64,000 bases of DNA, taken from positions 620,001-684,000 of the forward strand of contig NZ_VXJW01000001.1 of NCBI RefSeq assembly GCF_008692845.1, read 5' to 3'. Under the pieces are notes generated by a model. The model did not search any database and was not told the origin of the DNA. It saw only the letters and a list, made by a program, of their open reading frames with translations. The stretch's first letter is position 1; each line of letters opens with the position of its first letter. The DNA is from Salmonella enterica subsp. arizonae. Lineage in GTDB: Bacteria; Pseudomonadota; Gammaproteobacteria; Enterobacterales; Enterobacteriaceae. This document shows positions 1-9,845 of this stretch, piece after piece. A program made the translations under genes and the position numbers.

Positions 1-61
1 CTATACTCACGTATCGCGCAGATGATTTACTAAAAAAGTTTAACATTATCAGGAGAGCACT

Positions 62-2740
62 ATGGCTGTTACTAATGTCGCTGAACTTAACGCGCTCGTA
101 GAGCGTGTAAAAAAAGCCCAGCGTGAATATGCCAGTTTCACTCAAGAACAAGTCGACAAAATCTTCCGCGCTGCCGCTCTGGCCGCCGCTGATGCCCGAA
201 TTCCGCTGGCTAAAATGGCCGTTGCCGAATCCGGTATGGGTATCATCGAAGATAAAGTGATTAAAAACCACTTCGCTTCTGAATATATTTACAACGCCTA
301 TAAAGATGAAAAAACCTGCGGCGTGCTGTCTGAAGACGACACCTTCGGGACCATCACTATTGCAGAACCTATCGGTATTATTTGCGGTATTGTTCCAACC
401 ACTAACCCGACCTCTACCGCGATCTTCAAATCGCTGATTAGCCTGAAGACTCGTAACGCCATCATCTTCTCCCCGCATCCACGAGCAAAAGAGGCGACTA
501 ACAAAGCCGCTGATATCGTGCTACAAGCCGCTATCGCTGCCGGCGCGCCGAAAGATCTGATTGGCTGGATCGATCAACCTTCCGTAGAACTGTCTAATGC
601 GCTGATGCACCACCCGGACATCAATCTGATCCTCGCCACTGGCGGTCCGGGCATGGTGAAAGCTGCGTACAGCTCCGGTAAGCCGGCAATCGGCGTAGGC
701 GCAGGCAACACCCCAGTTGTTATTGATGAAACCGCGGATATCAAACGCGCTGTAGCGTCTGTTCTGATGTCCAAAACCTTCGATAACGGCGTCATCTGTG
801 CTTCTGAGCAGTCTGTTGTCGTTGTTGATTCTGTCTATGATGCCGTTCGCGAACGTTTCGCCAGCCACGGCGGCTACATGCTGCAGGGCCAGGAGCTGAA
901 AGCGGTTCAGAACGTTATCCTGAAAAATGGCGCGCTGAACGCCGCTATCGTTGGTCAGCCAGCATACAAAATCGCTGAACTTGCAGGCTTCTCCGTACCA
1001 GAGACCACCAAGATTCTGATCGGTGAAGTCACGGTTGTTGACGAAAGCGAACCGTTCGCTCACGAAAAACTGTCTCCCACTCTGGCGATGTACCGTGCGA
1101 AAGATTTCGAAGAAGCGGTAGAAAAAGCAGAAAAACTGGTCGCTATGGGCGGTATCGGTCACACCTCTTGTCTGTACACCGACCAGGACAACCAGCAAGA
1201 TCGCGTTAACTACTTCGGTCAGAAGATGAAAACCGCGCGTATCCTGATTAACACCCCGGCTTCTCAGGGTGGTATCGGCGACCTGTACAACTTTAAACTC
1301 GCGCCTTCCCTGACTCTGGGTTGTGGTTCCTGGGGTGGTAACTCCATCTCTGAAAACGTTGGTCCGAAACACCTGATCAACAAGAAAACCGTTGCTAAGC
1401 GAGCTGAAAACATGTTGTGGCACAAACTTCCGAAATCTATTTACTTCCGCCGTGGCTCGCTGCCCATCGCGCTGGATGAAGTGATTACCGATGGCCACAA
1501 ACGTGCGCTCATCGTGACCGACCGTTTCCTGTTCAACAACGGCTATGCTGACCAGATCACCTCTGTTCTGAAAGCGGCTGGCGTTGAAACCGAAGTGTTC
1601 TTTGAAGTGGAAGCTGACCCGACCCTTTCTGTTGTTCGCAAAGGCGCTGAGCTGGCTAACTCCTTCAAACCAGACGTGATCATCGCGCTGGGCGGCGGTT
1701 CTCCGATGGATGCAGCGAAAATCATGTGGGTGATGTACGAACATCCGGAAACCCACTTCGAAGAACTGGCGCTGCGTTTTATGGACATCCGTAAACGTAT
1801 CTACAAGTTCCCGAAAATGGGCGTAAAAGCGAAAATGATCGCCGTCACTACCACCTCCGGTACCGGTTCTGAAGTTACGCCGTTTGCCGTTGTAACCGAC
1901 GACGCCACCGGTCAGAAATATCCGCTGGCTGACTACGCCCTGACCCCGGATATGGCGATTGTCGATGCCAACCTGGTGATGGATATGCCGAAGTCCCTGT
2001 GTGCGTTCGGTGGTCTGGATGCGGTAACTCACGCTCTGGAAGCTTACGTTTCCGTCCTGGCATCTGAGTTCTCTGACGGTCAGGCGTTGCAAGCGCTGAA
2101 ACTGCTGAAAGAAAACCTGCCAGCGTCTTACCACGAAGGGTCTAAAAACCCGGTTGCGCGTGAACGTGTTCACAGTGCGGCGACTATCGCTGGTATCGCG
2201 TTTGCCAACGCCTTCCTGGGTGTATGTCACTCCATGGCGCACAAACTGGGCTCTCAGTTCCACATTCCGCACGGTCTGGCGAACGCCCTGCTGATTTGTA
2301 ACGTTATCCGCTACAACGCGAATGACAACCCGACCAAGCAGACCGCTTTCAGCCAGTACGATCGTCCGCAGGCACGCCGTCGCTATGCGGAAATTGCTGA
2401 CCACCTGGGCCTGAGCGCGCCGGGCGATCGTACCGCCGCTAAGATTGAAAAACTGCTGGCATGGCTGGAAAGCATTAAAGCTGAGCTGGGCATTCCTAAA
2501 TCCATTCGTGAAGCAGGCGTGCAGGAAGCTGACTTCCTGGCAAATGTGGACAAACTGTCTGAAGATGCCTTTGATGACCAGTGCACCGGCGCTAACCCGC
2601 GTTATCCGCTGATCTCCGAACTGAAACAGATTCTGCTGGATACCTACTACGGTCGTGATTTCACCGAAGGTGAAGTTGTAGCGAAGAAAGATGTCGTTGC
2701 CACACCGAAAGCAGAGAAGAAAGCGAAAAAATCCGCTTAA
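62..2740 (+). CDS. adhE: Bifunctional acetaldehyde-CoA/alcohol dehydrogenase AdhE
   Basis: This 892-residue protein reduces acetyl-CoA to acetaldehyde and then ethanol with NADH in mixed-acid fermentation, and forms filaments (spirosomes) in the cytoplasm. The N-terminal half (about 1-440) is an aldehyde dehydrogenase; its catalytic Cys lies in 'NGVICASEQS' near residue 246. The C-terminal half (about 450-870) is an iron-dependent alcohol dehydrogenase with 'GGGSPMDAAK' for NAD binding and the His-rich metal region 'HSMAHKLGSQFHIPHG'. The ATG at 62 follows AGGAGA at good spacing. The gene stands alone, and a strong terminator follows directly. The length matches the E. coli enzyme. Promoter elements mostly lie outside the window. 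Confidence 0.98.
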   Translation: MAVTNVAELNALVERVKKAQREYASFTQEQVDKIFRAAALAAADARIPLAKMAVAESGMGIIEDKVIKNHFASEYIYNAYKDEKTCGVLSEDDTFGTITIAEPIGIICGIVPTTNPTSTAIFKSLISLKTRNAIIFSPHPRAKEATNKAADIVLQAAIAAGAPKDLIGWIDQPSVELSNALMHHPDINLILATGGPGMVKAAYSSGKPAIGVGAGNTPVVIDETADIKRAVASVLMSKTFDNGVICASEQSVVVVDSVYDAVRERFASHGGYMLQGQELKAVQNVILKNGALNAAIVGQPAYKIAELAGFSVPETTKILIGEVTVVDESEPFAHEKLSPTLAMYRAKDFEEAVEKAEKLVAMGGIGHTSCLYTDQDNQQDRVNYFGQKMKTARILINTPASQGGIGDLYNFKLAPSLTLGCGSWGGNSISENVGPKHLINKKTVAKRAENMLWHKLPKSIYFRRGSLPIALDEVITDGHKRALIVTDRFLFNNGYADQITSVLKAAGVETEVFFEVEADPTLSVVRKGAELANSFKPDVIIALGGGSPMDAAKIMWVMYEHPETHFEELALRFMDIRKRIYKFPKMGVKAKMIAVTTTSGTGSEVTPFAVVTDDATGQKYPLADYALTPDMAIVDANLVMDMPKSLCAFGGLDAVTHALEAYVSVLASEFSDGQALQALKLLKENLPASYHEGSKNPVARERVHSAATIAGIAFANAFLGVCHSMAHKLGSQFHIPHGLANALLICNVIRYNANDNPTKQTAFSQYDRPQARRRYAEIADHLGLSAPGDRTAAKIEKLLAWLESIKAELGIPKSIREAGVQEADFLANVDKLSEDAFDDQCTGANPRYPLISELKQILLDTYYGRDFTEGEVVAKKDVVATPKAEKKAKKSA

Positions 2741-2763
2741 TTCGTTATCCGCCTTACCGTGAC

Positions 2764-2793
2764 AAAACGGCCTCAATTGAGGCCGTTTTTTGT
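2764..2793 (+). terminator. Rho-independent terminator of adhE
   Basis: A perfect 11-bp inverted repeat (AAAACGGCCTC / GAGGCCGTTTT) with an AATT loop runs into a T-rich tail 24 bases after the adhE stop. It is nearly symmetric, but tdk transcription comes from the other side and ends about 150 bases away. Confidence 0.92.
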
Positions 2794-2810
2794 TGTACCT
2801 GCTTGTCAGG

Positions 2811-2840
2811 CGCCTGATGGCGCTACGCTTATCGGGCCTA
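2811..2840. repeat. REP-type palindromic element
   Basis: The sequence reads CGCCTGATGGCGCTACGCTT and continues ATCGGGCCTA, the typical enterobacterial REP (PU) core. It sits between the convergent genes adhE and tdk, where such elements are common. Confidence 0.8.
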
Positions 2841-2939
2841 TGCGATCACGCAACTACCCTGCAATAGTAGCAACAGTAGCCTCAATAATAAATCCAAAAG
2901 CACAATAGGCATTTTATTGGCTCAGACGCAATCCCTGCA

Positions 2940-3557
2940 TCAAATGTGCCGATGACGCTCTTGAATCTCTGTCAGTGAGCCCTCCTCCAGCGAGTCCTTA
3001 TAATGCTTACGGCAAACCGAAACGTAACGCTCATTCCCGCCAATAACCACCTGCTCGCCTTCGTTATAAGGCCTGCCGTCCTGATCGAGGCGAAGAACCA
3101 TACTGGCTTTACGACCGCAAAAACAGATAGTTTTTAACTCCACCAGCTTATCTGACCATGACAGTAAGTATTGACTACCAACAAAGAGCTCCCCACGAAA
3201 GTCTGTTCGTAGGCCATAGCAAAGTACCGGAATATCTAATTTGTCGACAACCTCGGATAATTGATAAACCTGCTGGCGAGTCAAAAACTGGCTTTCATCG
3301 ACTAACACGCAATGTATTGTCTGCCGCGCGTTCTCAGCACGAATCTCTTCAAACAAGGATGTATTTTGGTTAAACAATTTTGCCGGCGACGACAAACCGA
3401 TACGAGAGCTGATTTTGCCTGTGCCGAAACGATCGTCGATTTCCGCCGTATATACGACGGTACGCATCCCGCGTTCCTGATAATTGTATGAAGATTGCAG
3501 CAGTGCAGTCGACTTACCCGCATTCATTGCCGAATAGTAGAAATATAGCTGTGCCAT
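2940..3557 (-). CDS. tdk: Thymidine kinase
   Basis: This enzyme phosphorylates thymidine with ATP in pyrimidine salvage. The 205-residue product has the P-loop 'SAMNAGKS' (residues 9-16), the catalytic acid in 'VDESQF' (Glu88) and zinc-binding cysteines in 'TICFCG' (145, 147) plus 'VCRKH' (C182, H185), as expected for type II thymidine kinases. The frame is open 17 codons further upstream, but the ATG at 3557 gives the known E. coli length and start '[12 protein letters not shown]' and has GGTGAGGT upstream. It converges with adhE and diverges from hns. Confidence 0.97.
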   Translation of the reverse strand: MAQLYFYYSAMNAGKSTALLQSSYNYQERGMRTVVYTAEIDDRFGTGKISSRIGLSSPAKLFNQNTSLFEEIRAENARQTIHCVLVDESQFLTRQQVYQLSEVVDKLDIPVLCYGLRTDFRGELFVGSQYLLSWSDKLVELKTICFCGRKASMVLRLDQDGRPYNEGEQVVIGGNERYVSVCRKHYKDSLEEGSLTEIQERHRHI

Positions 3558-4094
3558 TGGGCGCAGGACCTCACCTGGGTGAAATAAAGATTGGCGGGAT
3601 TGTACCATAATTTACCGGCGCGACGGCGCGACTTACGCTCCGGTGAGTATTAAAAATTGTGCAAACATCGCTCACTATACACATTCCTTCACAAATTAGG
3701 CCGTTAAAATTCATCAACAATGCTTATCATCACCCACCAATATGAAAACCTTGTACTTATTGTTACCGTTACTCATACCTGGTGCAAAGTAATAGGGGTT
3801 TCTTGTAAGGGAAGCTAATACAAGAGATTGATATCTCTGCAATGAGATCGTATTTCATAGTGATAAAATGTGACCTGAATCCTAAATTTTTAGCGACAGG
3901 CGATGAGTATCCCCCCTGCCAATAAGCTCTTTTTTGTGCGTCGTCTCAAGAAAAATTTAAGTTGAGATAATTAAGACGTGTACTTAATAAAGCGTAATTT
4001 TGAATTCCTTACATTCCTGGCTATTGCACAACTGAATTTATCGCTCTATTATTAGCTCAACAAACCACCCCAATATAAGTTTGAGATTACTACA
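3558..4094. other. Long AT-rich intergenic region between tdk and hns
   Basis: These 537 bases hold the divergent promoters of tdk and hns. I see no convincing coding frame. The half nearest hns is AT-rich with many A/T tracts, as expected for a bent regulatory region. H-NS autoregulation and Fis/CspA control are known for this promoter in E. coli, but I did not assign individual protein sites. Confidence 0.6.
4024..4052 (+). promoter_or_regulatory. hns promoter (-35 TTGCAC, -10 TATTAT)
   Basis: TTGCAC at 4024-4029 and TATTAT at 4047-4052 are 17 bases apart, a good sigma-70 arrangement. The predicted start near 4059 leaves a leader of about 36 bases, which agrees with my recollection of the E. 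coli hns transcript. Confidence 0.75.
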
Positions 4095-4508
4095 ATGAGC
4101 GAAGCACTTAAAATTCTTAACAACATCCGTACTCTTCGTGCGCAGGCAAGAGAATGCACTCTGGAAACGCTTGAAGAAATGCTGGAGAAATTAGAAGTTG
4201 TCGTTAACGAGCGTCGTGAAGAAGAAAGCGCTGCTGCTGCTGAAGTGGAAGAGCGTACTCGTAAACTGCAACAGTACCGTGAAATGTTAATTGCTGATGG
4301 CATTGACCCGAATGAACTGCTGAATAGCATGGCTGCCGCGAAATCCGGTACTAAAGCTAAACGTGCGGCTCGTCCGGCTAAATATAGCTATGTTGACGAA
4401 AACGGTGAAACTAAAACCTGGACTGGCCAGGGTCGTACACCAGCTGTAATCAAAAAAGCAATGGAAGAACAAGGTAAGCAGCTGGAAGACTTCCTGATCA
4501 AGGAATAA
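4095..4508 (+). CDS. hns: Nucleoid-associated DNA-binding protein H-NS
   Basis: This 137-residue global silencer binds curved AT-rich DNA and represses horizontally acquired genes in Salmonella. Residues 1-80 form the helical coiled-coil oligomerisation domain ('[19 protein letters not shown]'). A basic linker ('[13 protein letters not shown]') leads to the DNA-binding domain with the AT-hook-like '[12 protein letters not shown]' near residues 108-119. It is monocistronic, with its own promoter and terminator. The AT-richer island at 37.7-50.7 kb is a likely target, which is inference. Confidence 0.99.
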   Translation: MSEALKILNNIRTLRAQARECTLETLEEMLEKLEVVVNERREEESAAAAEVEERTRKLQQYREMLIADGIDPNELLNSMAAAKSGTKAKRAARPAKYSYVDENGETKTWTGQGRTPAVIKKAMEEQGKQLEDFLIKE

Positions 4509-4525
4509 TTACTTCGCGGTTGCTT

Positions 4526-4555
4526 AAAATCCCGCCGCTGGCGGGATTTTTTTTG
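4526..4555 (+). terminator. Rho-independent terminator of hns
   Basis: A short G+C-rich hairpin (ATCCCGC / GCGGGAT) is followed by eight T residues, 18 bases after the hns stop codon. Confidence 0.93.
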
Positions 4556-4585
4556 CCTGTGTTCTCTCCTACCACAGATAAACAT

Positions 4586-4612
4586 AAAAAAAGCGCCGGA
4601 TATCCCAGCGCT
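4586..4612 (-). terminator. Rho-independent terminator of galU
   Basis: Read on the minus strand, AGCGCTGGG and its imperfect complement CCGGCGCT form a hairpin followed by seven T residues, 26 bases after the galU stop. Confidence 0.85.
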
Positions 4613-4637
4613 TCTGTTAAAAATTTATAACGTATCG

Positions 4638-5546
4638 TTACTTCTTAATACCCATTTCTTCTTCAAGCCAGGCTTTAAATTCAGCGCCCAGAGAATTATG
4701 ACGGATGCCATATTCAACAAATGCCTGCATATATCCCAGCTTATTACCACAGTCATGGCTTTTGCCCTTCATGTGGTAGGCTTCAACCGTTTCTTTTTCG
4801 ATCAGCATATCAATAGCATCGGTCAACTGAATTTCATCCCCGGCACCCGGAGGAGTTTTCGCTAATAATGCCCAGATATCCGCGCTCAGTACATAACGTC
4901 CGACAATCGCAAGGTTAGAAGGCGCGACATCCGCTTTTGGTTTTTCAACTACACCAACCATAGGTACGCTTTCACCCGGCGCCAGCTCAATGCCTTTGCA
5001 ATTTACAACGCCGTAAGCCGTCACATCTTCTACTGGCTCAACCATAATCTGACTATTTCCAGTTTCGTCGAAACGGCGGATCATTTCAGCCAGGTTATCC
5101 TGAGACAGATCGGACTCATATTCGTCAAGAATAACGTCTGGCAGAATAACGGCGACAGGTTCGTTTCCGACTACAGGATACGCGCACAATACGGCATGAC
5201 CCAAGCCTTTTGCCAACCCCTGACGTACCTGCATAATAGTGACATGCGGGGGGCAAATAGACTGGACCTCTTCCAGAAGCTGACGCTTAACGCGTTTTTC
5301 CAGCATTGCTTCCAATTCAAAACTGGTATCAAAGTGGTTTTCAATGGAATTTTTAGAAGAATGAGTAACAAGCACAATTTCAGTAATGCCAGCAGCGATA
5401 CATTCGTTCACGACGTACTGAATTAATGGCTTATCAACCAGCGGCAACATCTCTTTCGGGATCGCTTTGGTCGCTGGCAGCATCCTGGTTCCCAGTCCCG
5501 CGACCGGGATAACGGCTTTTTTGACTTTCGAATAAAGGGCAGCCAT
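4638..5546 (-). CDS. galU: UTP-glucose-1-phosphate uridylyltransferase
   Basis: GalU makes UDP-glucose from UTP and glucose 1-phosphate, feeding LPS core, galactose metabolism, trehalose and capsule synthesis. The 302-residue sequence carries the nucleotidyltransferase signature '[11 protein letters not shown]' near residues 18-28 and 'VEKPKAD' around residue 200. It ends in 'EEEMGIKK'. The gene precedes rssB on the same strand in reverse order (rssA-rssB-galU), with about 200 bases between rssB and galU. Confidence 0.97.
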   Translation of the reverse strand: MAALYSKVKKAVIPVAGLGTRMLPATKAIPKEMLPLVDKPLIQYVVNECIAAGITEIVLVTHSSKNSIENHFDTSFELEAMLEKRVKRQLLEEVQSICPPHVTIMQVRQGLAKGLGHAVLCAYPVVGNEPVAVILPDVILDEYESDLSQDNLAEMIRRFDETGNSQIMVEPVEDVTAYGVVNCKGIELAPGESVPMVGVVEKPKADVAPSNLAIVGRYVLSADIWALLAKTPPGAGDEIQLTDAIDMLIEKETVEAYHMKGKSHDCGNKLGYMQAFVEYGIRHNSLGAEFKAWLEEEMGIKK

Positions 5547-5748
5547 TTAAAATTCTCCTGGACTGTTCATATATTGAACGTGTTCATTAATCTGCATCGT
5601 GTTCCAGTATATCAGTACCAGAACAAGCCTCAGGTCCAAAAAGGACTTATCTTGGTATAATTAAGACAAATACTTATAAATCTACCGCAGATAGTAACAC
5701 TCGTCGGGAAAGGCCGGTAAAGCAATTTTCGCCCGCTCTCCCGTTTGG

Positions 5749-6762
5749 TCATTCCGCAGACAACATCAACCGCAGGCGTCCTCCTGCGCCCCATATTTGA
5801 CACTGCCATGAGTCGCAACGCTGGCTTAATTGGTTTAGATAGGCTTTGCCCAATGTGCCTAACGGCACGCCGTTGCTGATTTGAACCTGATGAACGCCCG
5901 TATTTAATGTAGCGTTCAATCCGGCGGAGACGAGAATCAAATTTTTGAGTCCGCTGTGATAGTAGCCGACAAATAGCGGGAATTGACCGGGTAAATTGGC
6001 TTGTCTGAGCAGATGATTTACCTGCTTTAATAGGGTGCCCAACTCTGGTAAACGGTGATTTTGTTGACCGAGCTGCTCCTGCAATAAGCCGTTAAATAGC
6101 GCCCGAAGCAACAATGCGGCTAACACGCCATTATCTCCAGCCCGGGTTACATCCAGGCAATAAAATGCCAGTTCATTATCAGAAAGCGGCGCAATATCCA
6201 GCACCAGTCCAGGTTGATCGGCAGAGACAAGCTGTCGATAATTAATGCGGCAGTGAGAAATCACCTGCTGTACCGGAGGCTGCAACTCTTGCAACAATTG
6301 CGCCGCAGCGGTCGGATTACTCACCATCGCATCCCAGTCCCGAAACAGGCGTTCTTCCTCTTCAACCCGCGAGTTAAACATATTAGGGTACAAGCAAGCA
6401 AATACGGTTTCCCGCAAGCGGTTGAGATCTTTTACCGGCTTCAGCAATACATCTTCAACCCCAAGGCGTAACGCTTTGGCGATATCCGCCATATTTTCTG
6501 TTGCGGAAATAACCAGAATAGGCGTCTGGTCTCCGCGATTGCGTAAGTTTTCTACCAGTTTGAGACCGTTCATTCTCGGCATGGCAATATCACAAATCAT
6601 GAGATCGGGCGTAAAATGCCCCATCAACTCCAGGGCATCTACCCCGTCGCCAGCCAATGCCGTTGTCGCTCCCAAAGAGGAAAACCACGAATCCAGAAGC
6701 GAGCGAAATACAGGCTCGTCTTCAACAATAAGAATCTGTTTTCCAACCAATGGCTGCGTCAT
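5749..6762 (-). CDS. rssB: Response regulator RssB (MviA), RpoS adaptor for ClpXP
   Basis: RssB delivers the stationary-phase sigma factor RpoS to ClpXP. The 337-residue protein has an N-terminal receiver domain with acidic pocket residues in 'VEDEP' and the phospho-acceptor Asp58 in 'MICDIAMP', with Lys in 'LLKPVKD'. The C-terminal half is a degenerate PP2C-like domain. In Salmonella it has been called MviA because of its virulence effect. It lies downstream of rssA on the same strand with a 90-base gap. Length equals E. coli RssB. Confidence 0.96.
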   Translation of the reverse strand: MTQPLVGKQILIVEDEPVFRSLLDSWFSSLGATTALAGDGVDALELMGHFTPDLMICDIAMPRMNGLKLVENLRNRGDQTPILVISATENMADIAKALRLGVEDVLLKPVKDLNRLRETVFACLYPNMFNSRVEEEERLFRDWDAMVSNPTAAAQLLQELQPPVQQVISHCRINYRQLVSADQPGLVLDIAPLSDNELAFYCLDVTRAGDNGVLAALLLRALFNGLLQEQLGQQNHRLPELGTLLKQVNHLLRQANLPGQFPLFVGYYHSGLKNLILVSAGLNATLNTGVHQVQISNGVPLGTLGKAYLNQLSQRCDSWQCQIWGAGGRLRLMLSAE

Positions 6763-6852
6763 GTTCTCTCCCCTGACTGGCTTTGATCAATAGTGGCATG
6801 GTATTGCCACTCGCGCCTGTCAGAATTTGCTTAAGTGATCGTAAAAGGTACA

Positions 6853-7758
6853 TTAAACGTCGGTACGCACCAAGGGCATAAGTTCGTCCATCTTTTTCTC
6901 TACGGCTAACTGACCCGCCGCAATAGCGACATGGGCGCGATGAAAATCCAGCGTAGAGATTTGCGGACAGAATGGTTGAATGAGAATATCAGGCGGATCG
7001 CCAGCCATACGGTTACGTTTAAGACGATTTTCCAACACCTGAATGGATGTTGTCATGATTTCCATTGCCCCTGGCGTACTCACGCCACGGCGTGAAGTCA
7101 GACTACTGAAACGTTCTTTTAAACGCTTATGCCAGGGCAGCGAATCATCACTCTCTTCATTTATATTCCCTACATTTACAGAGAGCAAATCTTGCTGCAT
7201 GAGGTGGGCATCATGTTGCAGGTCTACCGCAATAACGATATCAGCGCCCATCGCCCGGGTTAACGAGACAGGAACCGGATTGACTACCGCGCCATCTACC
7301 AGCCAGTAACCGTTATGTTCAACCGGAGACATCAGCCCTGGCATACTGCACGATGCGCGCACAGCAAGGTGTAGATCGCCCTCAGTAAACCATAACTCCC
7401 GCCCGGTGCTAAGATTCGTCGCGACCGCGCCAAATCGTCGTGAACAGTGGTCAAAATCCGTGACAGGCATAATGTCCCGATAGTGATTAAATACGCGTTC
7501 GCCGCGAAGCAACCCTCCTCTGCCCCATGATAAATCCATCAGGCGTAGAACATCCCAATAACGGAATGAGCATATCCACTGTTCAAGCGCCGACAACTTA
7601 TTACAGGCATACGCGGCGCCGACCAGTGAACCTATTGAGCATCCTGCAACAATATCAATATCAATGCCTGTTTGCTTGAGGGCTTTGATGACCCCAATAT
7701 GAGACCATCCTCTCGCCGCGCCAGATCCCAGCGCCAGCCCTATTTTCATTTTTCTCAT
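6853..7758 (-). CDS. rssA: Patatin-like phospholipase family protein RssA
   Basis: This 301-residue protein has the patatin fold signatures: oxyanion-hole loop 'GSGAARG' (11-17), nucleophile elbow 'GCSIG' with Ser41, and 'VDGAVVNP' supplying the catalytic Asp. The substrate is not established. It is upstream of rssB in an apparent operon. The ATG at 7758 gives the usual 'MRKMKIGLALGSG' N terminus; a second ATG lies three codons further in. Confidence 0.93.
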   Translation of the reverse strand: MRKMKIGLALGSGAARGWSHIGVIKALKQTGIDIDIVAGCSIGSLVGAAYACNKLSALEQWICSFRYWDVLRLMDLSWGRGGLLRGERVFNHYRDIMPVTDFDHCSRRFGAVATNLSTGRELWFTEGDLHLAVRASCSMPGLMSPVEHNGYWLVDGAVVNPVPVSLTRAMGADIVIAVDLQHDAHLMQQDLLSVNVGNINEESDDSLPWHKRLKERFSSLTSRRGVSTPGAMEIMTTSIQVLENRLKRNRMAGDPPDILIQPFCPQISTLDFHRAHVAIAAGQLAVEKKMDELMPLVRTDV

Positions 7759-7868
7759 CGTACTTAACGACTTCCCCTGGCTTTAAGACGTAGCAACATC
7801 GCCACTGCTCAGTTAACATAATGCCACCCTGGCGTTCAACGCCGTTTTTTATATTCAGGGAGATTATT

Positions 7869-8327
7869 GTGTCTCAGCCTTGTCCCTGTGGTAGCGGTGA
7901 CGAGTATAGCCTATGTTGTGGTCGTATTGTGTCCGGAGAACGAGTAGCACCCGATCCGTCACATCTCATGCGCTCTCGTTACTGCGCTTTTGTGATGAAA
8001 GACGCAGATTACTTAATTAAGAGCTGGCATCCAACCTGCAATGCGGCCGCGTTTCGCGATGATATCATCGCCGGATTTGCCAATACCAAGTGGCTCGGCC
8101 TGACTATTTTTGAACATAACTGGTCAGAAGCAGGAAATACAGGTTATGTTAGTTTTATCGCGCGTTTTTCCGAACAAGGGAAAACTAGGGCGATTATCGA
8201 ACGCTCCCGTTTTATCAAAGAAAACGGTCAGTGGTATTATATTGACGGTACCCGCCCGCAGTTGGGTCGAAATGATCCCTGCCCATGCGGATCAGGCAAA
8301 AAATTTAAAAAGTGCTGTGGCCAGTGA
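7869..8327 (+). CDS. ychJ: YchJ family protein with two SEC-C zinc motifs
   Basis: This 152-residue protein of unclear function has a Cys-rich motif '[13 protein letters not shown]' at the N terminus and a SEC-C motif '[13 protein letters not shown]' at the C terminus, with an NTF2-like middle part. SEC-C motifs bind zinc and occur in SecA. The start is the GTG at 7869, preceded by AGGGAG; an upstream ATG at 7821 would add 16 residues not found in relatives. It is convergent with nothing and runs straight towards purU. Confidence 0.92.
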   Translation: MSQPCPCGSGDEYSLCCGRIVSGERVAPDPSHLMRSRYCAFVMKDADYLIKSWHPTCNAAAFRDDIIAGFANTKWLGLTIFEHNWSEAGNTGYVSFIARFSEQGKTRAIIERSRFIKENGQWYYIDGTRPQLGRNDPCPCGSGKKFKKCCGQ

Positions 8328-8377
8328 CGCCTGACAGTATCGATACAGCAAACACTCTCAACAGGATTTTTCTGGCA

Positions 8378-9220
8378 ATGCAATCACTACAACGTAAAGT
8401 TCTGCGTACTATTTGTCCCGATCAAAAAGGCCTTATCGCGCGCATTACCAACATTTGCTATAAGCATGAGCTTAATATTGTGCAAAATAATGAATTTGTT
8501 GACCATCGTACCGGGCGCTTTTTTATGCGAACCGAGCTGGAAGGCATCTTCAATGATTCCACTCTCCTGGCGGATCTAGACAGCGCCTTACCGGAAGGCT
8601 CTGTTCGCGAACTGAATCCTGCCGGACGCCGTCGGGTAGTGATTCTGGTTACCAAAGAGGCGCATTGTCTGGGTGACCTGCTAATGAAAGCCAACTATGG
8701 CGGGCTGGATGTTGAAATCGCCGCGGTCATTGGCAACCATGAAACATTACGTTCACTGGTTGAGCGCTTTGAGATCCCTTTCGAACTGGTCAGTCATGAG
8801 GGATTAACGCGTGAAGAACATGACCGGAAGATGGCAGACGCCATTGACGCTCATCAACCAGACTATGTGGTACTGGCCAAGTATATGCGCGTTTTAACTC
8901 CAGATTTTGTGGCACGATTCCCGAACAAGATTATCAATATCCACCACTCATTCCTGCCAGCGTTTATCGGCGCGCGACCTTATCACCAGGCCTATGAGCG
9001 CGGCGTGAAAATCATCGGCGCTACCGCGCACTATGTGAATGATAATTTGGATGAAGGTCCGATCATTATGCAAGATGTGATTCACGTGGATCACACCTAC
9101 ACCGCAGAAGATATGATGCGTGCCGGACGCGACGTTGAGAAAAACGTATTAAGCCGCGCGCTGTATCAGGTTCTGGCGCAGCGAGTCTTTGTTTACGGCA
9201 ACCGGACGATTATTCTTTAA
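8378..9220 (+). CDS. purU: Formyltetrahydrofolate deformylase
   Basis: PurU hydrolyses 10-formyl-tetrahydrofolate to formate and tetrahydrofolate, balancing one-carbon pools and supplying formate to PurT. The 280-residue protein has an N-terminal ACT domain (about 7-85) and a formyltransferase-type catalytic domain with 'NIHHSFLPAF' and 'DEGPI', holding the Asn-His-Asp triad. The ATG at 8378 is preceded by AGGA and gives the E. coli length. A longer in-frame extension upstream overlaps ychJ and is not expected to be used. No clear terminator lies before the tRNA operon. Confidence 0.96.
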   Translation: MQSLQRKVLRTICPDQKGLIARITNICYKHELNIVQNNEFVDHRTGRFFMRTELEGIFNDSTLLADLDSALPEGSVRELNPAGRRRVVILVTKEAHCLGDLLMKANYGGLDVEIAAVIGNHETLRSLVERFEIPFELVSHEGLTREEHDRKMADAIDAHQPDYVVLAKYMRVLTPDFVARFPNKIINIHHSFLPAFIGARPYHQAYERGVKIIGATAHYVNDNLDEGPIIMQDVIHVDHTYTAEDMMRAGRDVEKNVLSRALYQVLAQRVFVYGNRTIIL

Positions 9221-9301
9221 TCGTCAGTAATATTAATTGATTAGCTTTAATCCGTTACGGATGAAAAGTACGCAAACAGTACATTTCAGGCAAAGGAATG
9301 C

Positions 9302-9329
9302 TTTACAGCGGCGCGTCATTTGATATGAT
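9302..9329 (+). promoter_or_regulatory. tyrT operon promoter (TTTACA-16-TATGAT)
   Basis: TTTACA (9302-9307) and TATGAT (9324-9329) are separated by 16 bases and followed by the G+C-rich discriminator GCGCCCCGC. This is the pattern of the E. coli tyrT promoter, a classic stringently controlled, Fis-activated stable-RNA promoter. Confidence 0.9.
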
Positions 9330-9378
9330 GCGCCCCGCTTACCGAAAGGAAGCAGGCCGGTATTAAGCATTACCCCGT

Positions 9379-9463
9379 GGTGGGGTTCCCGAGCGGCCAA
9401 AGGGAACAGACTGTAAATCTGTCGTCATCGACTTCGAAGGTTCGAATCCTTCCCCCACCACCA
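9379..9463 (+). tRNA. tyrT: tRNA-Tyr (GUA), first copy
   Basis: This is an 85-base class II tRNA with an encoded CCA end. The anticodon GTA is at 9413-9415, flanked by CT and AATCT. The T-loop GGTTCGAATCC and the extended variable arm CGTCATCGACTTCG match tRNA-Tyr. It is nearly identical to the next copy; I see differences at one variable-arm base and one D-arm base. Confidence 0.98.
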
Positions 9464-9499
9464 TTCATTCCGGTAGATTCATAAAATTAGTATACCCCT

Positions 9500-9566
<67 letters not shown>

Positions 9567-9584
<18 letters not shown>

Positions 9585-9802
9585 TTACTTCCGTCGCGTA
9601 TATTATCCCCGTTAAGCACACTGCCTTATATCTCTCCGTGCGGGGAAGGATGAGAAGCTTCGACTAAGGTTCGATTCGAGCGCAGCGAGAAAGCGTTGCC
9701 GCAGGCAACGACCCCAAGGGCAAGGCGCTACGCGCCGAGTCATCCTTCCTCCACCATCATCACTTCCGTCGCGTATATTATCCCCGTTAAACACACTACC
9801 TC
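9567..9802 (+). repeat. 175-bp tandem repeat of the tyrT operon (rtT-like), two copies
   Basis: The sequence beginning inside the tRNA 3' end (ATCCTTCCCCCACCACCATT, from 9567) recurs 175 bases later as ATCCTTCCTCCACCATCATC (from 9742). Both are followed by near-identical ACTTCCGTCGCGTATATTAT stretches (from 9587 and 9762). This corresponds to the 178-bp repeats known downstream of E. coli tyrT, from which the rtT RNA is released. Confidence 0.8.
9650..9740 (+). pseudogene. tpr: Remnant of tpr, protamine-like small ORF
   Basis: In E. coli the tyrT transcript encodes a 29-residue Arg-rich peptide, Tpr ('MRSFDQGSTRAPARERC...'). Here the same start is visible (ATG at 9650, 'MRSFD'), but the sixth codon is TAA rather than CAA. 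A base is also missing afterwards, so the Arg-rich part is out of frame. The frame cannot make Tpr. The E. coli comparison is from memory. Confidence 0.55.
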
Positions 9803-9845
9803 ATATTGTTTCATCCCCCACCTGGATTATATTGCCTGTACCCAT

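Noticed and set aside
521-2776. A 751-codon open frame antisense to adhE
   Set aside because: It lies on the opposite strand of an intact, highly conserved gene, and its composition is that of reverse-complemented coding sequence. It has no domain and no ribosome binding site.
9589-9802. CRISPR array
   Set aside because: The two repeat copies are 175 bases apart and begin with a tRNA 3' end, which identifies the tyrT operon repeat and not a CRISPR.
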